A stretch of DNA of 64,000 nucleotides from Camellia lanceoleosa (Eukaryota; Streptophyta; Magnoliopsida; Ericales; Theaceae), in contig CM045758.1 of assembly GCA_025200525.1 (NCBI GenBank), positions 59,119,649-59,183,648 on the forward strand, written 5' to 3'. The notes under the pieces were generated by a model that saw only the letters and a program-made list of their open reading frames with translations, was not told where the DNA came from and made no database searches. Position numbers and translations under genes: made by a program. Below are positions 57,503 to 64,000 of the stretch, in pieces. Positions within the stretch are counted from its first letter, which is position 1. Each line of letters starts with the position of its first letter.

Positions 57503-58258
57503 ATCGCCTTTCAGGGCAAGTTTCTGCCTCTCACAATTAGGGAGAAAATGAGAGATTAGTTCTCTAAGTTGGTGCAGTTGAACACACCAGTGGCTGAGTT
57601 TGAAGCTACTTTTACTAGCTTGTCTAGGTTTGCACCTGAGTTAGTGGCGACTGAGGAACGCTGTTGTTTGGAGTTCAAGAAGCTGTTAAGGACTGAACTT
57701 AAGTTTCGAGTATCCACATCATGATTAAAGATTATGGGCACCTTGTGAAGGCAACAGCCCATCTTGAGACTATTATGCATGAAGAGGAGAAAATGATGAG
57801 GGGCTCCAGGAGGAGTTAGCATAGCCAGGGGGACAGTAAGAGGTAGAGAAGTTTTAACCCTCAGCAGTCCTAAAGAGCTCAGTTGAGGTCCACTTTTCCA
57901 GTACTGAGTTCGGGTTCTGGGAATGGTGGCTAGGGAGATTTTACTTGCTTTAAGTGTGCTCAATTGGGCCACAAATCTCCAGCTTGTCCTCAGAGAGGAG
58001 GAGGGCAGCGAGCATCATCATCTTTGGATCGTTTTCAAAGCCAGAGTCAGGGGAGAGGCCAGTCGCTCACTTGTTATCAGTGTGGGCAAGCGGGGCACCT
58101 GAAGAGGTTTTGCCTACAGTTGGGTGGCACATCTGGTGCGTCTAGTTCGAGGCAGACACAGAGTTACCAACCAACACAGTCAGCACAGGCCTGGAGGGCC
58201 AATCAGGGAGTCTCTTTGGCTCAGTCAGTGTACCAGGCTTATGCACCGAGAGGTGAGT
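57503..58258 (+). pseudogene. Gag 3' part of the inner chromovirus with two zinc knuckles
   Basis: After the duplicated 116 bp the gag continues (SLSRFAPELVATEER-like) with several frame breaks to two knuckles of type CX2CX4HX4C: CFKCAQLGHKSPAC (about 57950-57991) and CYQCGQAGHLKRFC (about 58073-58114), then a Ser/Gln-rich tail. Two knuckles in series are seen in some chromoviruses. Confidence 0.8.
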
Positions 58259-58269
58259 AGGTTGAGCAG

Positions 58270-58660
58270 AGACCTACTTGGCGTATGTATGCAGTTGCAA
58301 CGCCAGATCTTGTACTTGCTCCTTTTATAGTGAGAGGTACATTTTTGTCTTGTAATTCAGTTGCTAATGTGTTGATTGATATGGGTGCATCCCATTTTTT
58401 TTTTATTTATTTCATATGCATTTGCATCGGTTTTGGGTTTGGAGTTAGCACAGTTAAGCATCTTCTATTTGTGTAGAGTCACCTATTGGTGGTGAGGTTA
58501 TCTTGAAACAGGGATGTTGACATCGAGGTTGCTAGTCATCGATTACCTTTTGCATTTGCATTACTTGACATGCCTTGTTTTGATGTCATTTTGGGTATGG
58601 ACTGGTTATCGTCATACTGGGCTGTTATAGATTGCTACAATCAGAAGTTTACTATATGTA
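58270..58660 (+). pseudogene. Retropepsin of the inner chromovirus
   Basis: VLIDMGASHFF at about 58370-58403 corresponds to the DTGASHSF active site, with Met in place of Thr. FDVILGMDWLSS follows near 58580. Frameshifts lie between the two blocks. Confidence 0.75.
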
Positions 58661-59795
58661 CCTTAAGCAGTGATTATTTTTCATTTCTTGGAGGACCGGG
58701 TGGATAGAGACTTATCACCGGTGTATGATCTGCGTGGGCGGAGTGAACTTAGTTGTCTCATTGCTTGCTTTTTGAGTGGTGAGTGTGATGAAATTCGGAT
58801 GGGGTTACCAAGAGTGGTTTGTGAATACCCAGATGTTTTTCACGAGAATCTTACTAGTTTACCGCCTCACTAAGAGATTGAGTTCTCTATTGATTTAGTG
58901 CCTGGTACGACACTGATTTCTATGGTTCCATATAGATTTGCACCTGCTGAATTGAGCGAGTTGAAGATTCAACTCCAGGAATTGCTAGATAAGGGTTTTA
59001 TTCGCCCTAGTACTTCACGTTGGGGAGCACCGGCTCTCTTTGCTAAAAAGAAAGATGGAGTGTTGCGATTTTGTATTGATTACTGAAGTTGAACTGGGTA
59101 ACTGTTAAGAATAAGTACCCAATGTCTCGTATAGATGATCTGTTTGATCAATTGAAGGGGTCTTGTTGTTTCTCTAAGATAGACTTGAGATTGGGTTATC
59201 ATCAGTTGAGGGTAAGGAAGGAGGATATCCCGACGACGGCATTCCGTATGCGGTATGGCCATTATGAGTTTCTTGTGATGCTTTTTGGGCTAACTAATGC
59301 TCTAGCAGTGTTTATAGATTTAATGAATCGGATTTTCCGCGAGTTCTTAGATCGTTTTGCGGTTGTCTTTGTGGACAATATTTTGATTTACTCACCATTT
59401 GAGAAGGAACATGAGGAACATTTGCGAGTAGTGCTTGAGTTACTTAAAGCCCACAAGCAGTACGCTAAATTTGGGAAATGTGAATTCTGGCTGAGGGAAG
59501 TTAAGTTCTTAGGCCACGTGGTATTTGGGGAAGGGGTGACTGTAGATTCATCCAAGATAGAGGCAATGCAAGATTGGGCACAACCTAAGAATGCTTTTGA
59601 GATTTATAGTTTCTTGGGGTTGGCCGGGTATTACCGTCGGTTTGTGAAAGATTTCTCTAGACTAGCTTCACCTTTGACTAGATTGACGAGGAAAGAAATT
59701 AAATTCGTGTGGAGTGATACTTGTGAAAAGTCGTTCCAAGAGCTTAAGATTAGACTCACCACTGCTCCAGTGTTAATTATTCGGAGAGGGGTTTG
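58661..59795 (+). pseudogene. Reverse transcriptase of the inner chromovirus
   Basis: From VVCEYPDVFHENL through [43 protein letters not shown], the catalytic box and [10 protein letters not shown] to [14 protein letters not shown] stop near 58870, a frameshift at about 59086 and another near 59795 break it. The catalytic box reads VDNILIYS (AAT at 59377-59379): the second catalytic Asp is Asn, so this RT would be inactive even without the frame breaks. Confidence 0.88.
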
Positions 59796-60178
59796 AGTTA
59801 TACAGTATATTGTGATGCTTCACGGGAAGGTTTGGGTTGTATATTGATGCAAAAAAGGAAAGTAGTAGCCTATGGCTCACGACAGTTGAAAACACACAAG
59901 AGGAATTATCCTACCCACGACCTAGAGTTAGCAGTAGTGATATTTGCTTTGAAAATTTGGAGGCACTATTTGTATGGTGAGAAATTTGAGGTGTTTTCTG
60001 ATCACAAGAGTCTGAAATATCTGTTTACACAGAAAGCCTTGAATTTGAGACAGAGGAGATGGATGGAATTCATAAAGGATTATGATTTTGAGTTGCATTA
60101 TCATCCCAAGAAGGCCAATGTTGTGGCCGATGCTTTGAGTAGGAAGTCAGTTAGCAGTGTAGCTTCTATCGCCATCTG
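59780..60178 (+). pseudogene. RNase H of the inner chromovirus
   Basis: Open piece with [11 protein letters not shown] (first Asp), HDLELAVV (Glu), FSDHKSLKY (Asp) and VVADALSRK (last Asp): all four catalytic positions are kept. It is separated from RT by a frameshift at about 59795 and followed by a stop at 60177. Confidence 0.85.
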
Positions 60179-61250
60179 AGAATGGCAAATGTTGGGTACT
60201 CTTAATGAGTTTGACTTGCATCTGGGTGAGTCTGCAGCCTTGTTTTCAGTAGTTGCACAACCTACACTTGTGAACCAAGTGCTGGAAGCACAGAAGAGTG
60301 ATCTTGAGGTGGAATCTCTTCGAGAGCAATCTTGAGGTGGAATCTTCCGAGGGAAGATTTCCAATGGGAAGGTAGAAAGAGGTTTGATTGTGTATCTCGA
60401 CCAAAGTGTGAGCTACTGTGACCGTTTGTTTGTGCCAGAGTCTTGCCGAGAGGAAGTACTCCGAGAGTTTCACTATCACGTCTTGCGGTACATCCGGTAG
60501 GCACAATGATGTATCATGATTTTAGTCACCAATTTTGGTGGAGAGGCATGAAAAAGGATGTAGCTGTGTTTGTATCGAAATGCCTTACTTGTCAACAAGT
60601 GAAAGCCGAGCATCAGAGGCTAGCGGGTTTGTTACAACCTTTGCCTATAGTTGAGTGGAAGTGGGAACATGTCACGATGGATTTTGTTGTGGGCCTTCCG
60701 AGGACTCAATGGGATAGTGATGCCATTTGGGTAGTAGTTGATCGGTTGACTAAGTTGTCGCATTTTATTCCTATATGCGTAGGCGATTCAGTAGATTATC
60801 TTGCTAATCCTTATATCAGGGACATAGTGAGGTTGCAAGGAGTCCCTATGACGATTGTTTCGGATAGAGATTCGTGTTTTACAGCTCGGTTTGTGGCAAA
60901 GTTTGCAGAGTGCCTTGGGCACTAAATTGACCTTTAGTACTGCGTATTATCTTCAGACTGACGGGCAGTCCAAGCGTACTATGCAGATCCTTGAGGATAT
61001 GCTTCGAGGCTGTGTCCTTGACTTTATGGGTTCGTGGGAGAGGCATTTGCCCTTAGTGGAGTTTGCCTATAGCAATGGCTTCCAATCGAGTATTGGCATG
61101 GCACCGTTTGAGGCCTTGTATGGTCAACCATGTAGATTCCCTGTATGTTGGGCCGAGGTGGGTGATGCACCTTTATTAGGTCCAGAGTTGGTCCGGGAAA
61201 TGACGGAGAAAGTGGTACTTATCCATAAGAGGCTAGCTACGGCTTAGAGT
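60179..61250 (+). pseudogene. Integrase of the inner chromovirus
   Basis: The N-terminal HHCC zinc part is partly in another frame (FHYH near 60470, CLTC near 60580). The DDE core follows: MDFVVGLP (Asp, about 60678), SDRD (Asp, about 60861), then a frameshift near 60920. The third catalytic residue, Glu in the usual QSERT, is Lys here (AAG at 60972-60974, QTDGQSKRTM). The later part has WERHLPLVEFAYSNGFQSS and FEALYGQPCRFP. A local imperfect duplication (CTTGAGGTGGAATCT) lies at 60302-60345. Confidence 0.87.
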
Positions 61251-61700
61251 TGCCAGAAAAGTTATGCCGACTGTAGGAGGAGACCTTTGTCTTTTGAGGT
61301 GGGAAATCATGTCTTTTTGAAGATATCACCTAGACGGAGTTTGATGAGATTTGGGAAGAGTGGGAAGTTTGAGATCCTTGAGCGGATTGGGGAGGTTACT
61401 TATCGTTTGGCATTACCGCCATAACTTTTCGGAGTTCATGACGTGTTTTATATTAGTATGCTTTAGAAATATGAGCCAAATCCATCGCATGTGTTGGATT
61501 GGATTGACTTAGAGGTAGATGAGGATGTCTCATATGAGGAGAGACCAGTGAGAGTCTTGGATAGACGGGACCAAGTCTTGTGAAGCAAGACAATTCCCTT
61601 GGTAAAGGCGTTGTGGAAACATCACGGGGTCAAGGAAGCGACTTGGGAACGTGAATTAGAAGTCCGAGAGAAATATCCAGACTTATTTGTTGATACATGA
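61251..61700 (+). pseudogene. Integrase C-terminus and chromodomain remnant
   Basis: The GPF-like part (VFLKISPRRSLMRFGKSGKFE, ERIGEVTYRLALPP) is followed by a chromodomain: YEERPVRVLDRRDQVL, a TGA, then VKALWKHHGVKEATWE. The chromodomain identifies the element as a chromovirus. In that group it guides integration toward chromatin marks. In-frame stops are at about 61255, 61422, 61464 and 61580. Confidence 0.8.
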
Positions 61701-62101
61701 GCATGTATTGAGAATTTGGTTATGTTAATAAGAAGTATAAGCATTGCATATGTTTTAACTTACAAGAACATTATATATGTTATAGTTTTTTGGAAAAAAC
61801 ATGGATTCAATATAAACATTGCATATGTTTTGAGAATATGAAATATTGTGGGTGTTGTATCACTTTTGGAAGCATTGTATATGCTGTGTAAGATTTTTTT
61901 TGAAAATTTGGACTTTGATTAAACATTGTAATTGTTTTTGGGAAATTATAAATTTCATTTAAATTGGGACTTGTGTATCGAGTCGATGAGAATGGATGAC
62001 CGAAGGATGGGTCATGGTGATGAACTTGTAAGAACAACATTGTTGCGAATAATTCAATTATGTTTTTTAACTTAATTTGTAATTTCAGGAACAAAATTCT
62101 T
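61701..62101 (+). other. 3' untranslated internal region
   Basis: No domain is seen. Short repeats of AACATTG(T/C)ATATGT occur (about 61743, 61815, 61872). It ends in the GGAACAAAATTCTTT phrase before the PPT. Confidence 0.6.
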
Positions 62102-62114
62102 TAAGGGGGGAGAT
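62102..62114 (+). other. Polypurine tract
   Basis: AAGGGGGGAGA just before the 3' LTR. Confidence 0.82.
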
Positions 62115-63957
62115 TATAGCGATTCCGGTTTTGAACCGTCTCTTGTGGTGTTCCGAACTTGGGTTGGTATGGTTTAAATGGTTGTACGTATCTTGTCTTC
62201 CCCTTATTTTGGTTATTGGGTTGTAGTCATGTGTTTGGGACAGGTTGGTTGCTTGTTTTTCTAAACCTTTGTTACCTAGATTTTAGCTTCTCCGCTCGAG
62301 CGGGCATTCGTGTTCTCAAGTGGACTTCACAAATCTTGCTTCACGCTCGAGCGGGCAATATGGCGCTCAAGTGGGGTCTGCATCTACAAAACTGCTTTGC
62401 TGGAAGCTCGTATTTCACGCTAGAGCGGACCTTTGTGTCTGACGCTCGAGCGGGGAGTTCCACGCTCGAGCAGACCGTGTTATATCAGTCCGTAAAGATG
62501 ATATTTCAGATCACTTTTTCAGCTCTCTCTCTCTCTCTCTCTCTCTCTAAAACTCTCCAGAATTTTAGATCTTGACCATCTCTCTCTAAAATACTCATTC
62601 TCTCTACATTTTCACCTAGATTCATGAGATTTTCACCCTAGTGTCTTTGATAAAAAGGTAGAGTGCTTAAAGAGCTTCATTTTGATCCAAGAAGAAATTG
62701 GTTTCACCATCTTTGAAGTTCTTCCTTGTTGTTGGGTCCTCTACACTTTAGGTAGGGATTTTCTACACTCTCATATGGTTAGTTATTTGTTATTATGTAT
62801 AGATGATGGGATTTGGTTGTGGTTTGGACAAATCTGGGATTTGGTTGTGAAATGGAAAGAGGGATTTTTGATGAATATGAGGTAAATGAGTATGAGGCTT
62901 GAATATAAGATCATGTTGTGCCAAAATAGTTGATTTTGGTGTTTGGGTTGATATTTGGTAAAAGGGGGATTTTTTGCCATAATTTGATTAAATCATTATT
63001 TTGTATAAATAATTGGGATTAACATTGAAAATGTGAAATTGGATTGTTATGGATATAGATGGTGGAATTAGATATGTATTATCTCATATCTTGGAAGTTT
63101 CTAATAAACTATTTATCTTGAGATTAAATATCTGTTTAGAGATAAATGTATTGGGTTATCGGTGGAGGATAGCTATGATTGTTATAGAAATTGCATGAGG
63201 ATTAGGCAATTTAATGCTAATCCATTGCTGGGTGTCATTGAATATGACCATGTTTATAAATACATTGTATATGTATGTTCGTTGGGAGGAGAAAGGGGAT
63301 GGATTCCAGCAAAAGCAAGTTGGCCGAAGTGTCTTAGGTGAAAGACCCGAAATCTTATATATATATGGGTGCCGATTCCCGTGGACGAAATATCTGTGAA
63401 ATGGCAGATTGAGAAGTATAGATGAAGTGGAAATGAATTGAAAGATAATGGACTTAACTCATGAATTGAGATGTCTAGATGAACTGATAATGAATTGAAG
63501 GAAAATGGATTAAGGCTTGAACAACTTAGCATGATATGAATATGCAAGTTTGTGGATAGTTTTGTACCAACATTGTTTATGCACATGGTACTTATATCTT
63601 TGCTAAATCTCATATATTGTGTTAGATTATTTCTATTGGGCTGTGGCTCACCCTGTATGGGAACATCATTTTCAGGTACTGGTGATATGCTTCCACCAAG
63701 GCAATAGCGTGGACGGACTTTGTGAAGCAAGAGCTTCTTATTTGTGTTTTGTTATATGTATAGCCAAGGGCTTTATTTGTAATGAGCTGTGCTCACTTTT
63801 ATGTAACCAAGCAATGACTTGGGAAGATGTAAGCCTACATGGCATTTAACTATATGTTAAGCTTTTATAAACAAACTCTGATGAATGAACGTATTTTATT
63901 TTTGTTATATCTTCTGCATAACAGTTGAATTTATTGTATTATTTTGGGGGCGTGACA
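62115..63957 (+). repeat. 3' LTR of the inner chromovirus
   Basis: 1843 bp, TATAGCGATTCCGG...GGGGGCGTGACA. CTCGAG cluster at 62292-62476; TC microsatellite at about 62525-62548. It differs from the 5' LTR by several small indels, including about 30 bp missing near 63300. Confidence 0.9.
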
Positions 63958-64000
63958 GTGGTGACTTTTTAACTTGGAAAGAGAAAAGATTATGACTTAG
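63958..64000 (+). pseudogene. Gag continuation of the outer element (partial)
   Basis: After the GTGGT duplication the gag of the element starting at 49401 resumes (FNLEREKIM) and leaves the window. Confidence 0.65.

Larger units (their letters stand above)
51330..63957 (+). mobile_element. Inner chromovirus (Ty3/gypsy), decayed autonomous element
   Basis: 12,628 bp with TSD GTGGT. 5' LTR 51330-53245 (1916 bp), 3' LTR 62115-63957 (1843 bp), both TATAGC...GCGTGACA, again with TA at the 5' end. Gene order is gag, protease, RT, RNase H, integrase, chromodomain remnant, as in Tekay/Del-type chromoviruses. All parts have stops or frameshifts. A foreign fragment of about 3.3 kb sits in gag. It is related to the element at 10512-23008 by its LTR ends and CTCGAG cluster but is a different family. 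Confidence 0.9.
49401..64000 (+). mobile_element. Outer LTR retrotransposon, interrupted and cut by the window end
   Basis: 5' LTR 49401-50632, PBS at 50637, gag from 51008. Its gag is interrupted at 51329/63958 by the 12.6 kb chromovirus 51330-63957, and after the target duplication its sequence resumes and leaves the window at 64000. The rest, including any 3' LTR, lies outside. Confidence 0.8.

Overview
The window is plant nuclear DNA, most likely from a eudicot: AT-rich, almost without host genes, and built largely from nested LTR retrotransposons and an endogenous pararetrovirus. Every retroelement with a readable primer-binding site uses initiator-tRNA-Met type priming. The coding domains belong to Ty3/gypsy chromoviruses (gag zinc knuckle, RT, RNase H, integrase, chromodomain remnant) and to Caulimoviridae (movement protein, coat protein with zinc knuckle, retropepsin-RT-RNase H, a downstream second cistron). 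The species cannot be named from the sequence.

Layout. 1-6318: a decayed small gene behind a TATA box, a cluster of short CpG-rich hairpins, a MITE, a small intact secreted-peptide gene with an internal repeat (4199-4474, minus) and a ~0.87 kb foldback element. 6319-37292: two nearly full-length copies (~7.9 kb each once insertions are removed) of one endogenous pararetrovirus, head to head. Copy A is on minus (6319-26755) and copy B on plus (26967-37292), with a ~211 bp spacer. Copy A is split in its protease region by a 12.5 kb gag-only chromovirus-type element (10512-23008, TSD TCGAC), whose 5' LTR is itself split by a 3.9 kb TG...CA insertion that looks like a giant solo LTR (11030-14923, TSD AAACC). 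Copy B is split in its movement-protein gene by a 5'-truncated solo LTR of the same chromovirus family (27476-29845). Both viral copies carry many different lesions.

38085-45360: a second, broken copy of the secreted-peptide gene, interrupted by a complete gag-only LTR element (38522-45197, TSD ATGAG). 45360-49400: non-coding DNA with a small hairpin MITE and minor repeats. 49401-64000: an outer LTR element whose gag is interrupted by a 12.6 kb chromovirus (51330-63957, TSD GTGGT). That chromovirus carries decayed gag, protease, RT, RNase H, integrase and chromodomain. Its gag holds a foreign retroelement fragment flanked by a 116 bp direct duplication.

The only candidate host genes are the repeat-containing secreted peptide (intact at 4199-4474, broken at 38298-45232) and the decayed ORF at 548-1204. 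The most notable structures are the inverted viral pair with ~8 kb arms, a 76-residue viral cistron identical in both copies, retroelements whose LTRs start with TA instead of TG, and CTCGAG-centred palindrome clusters shared by these LTRs.
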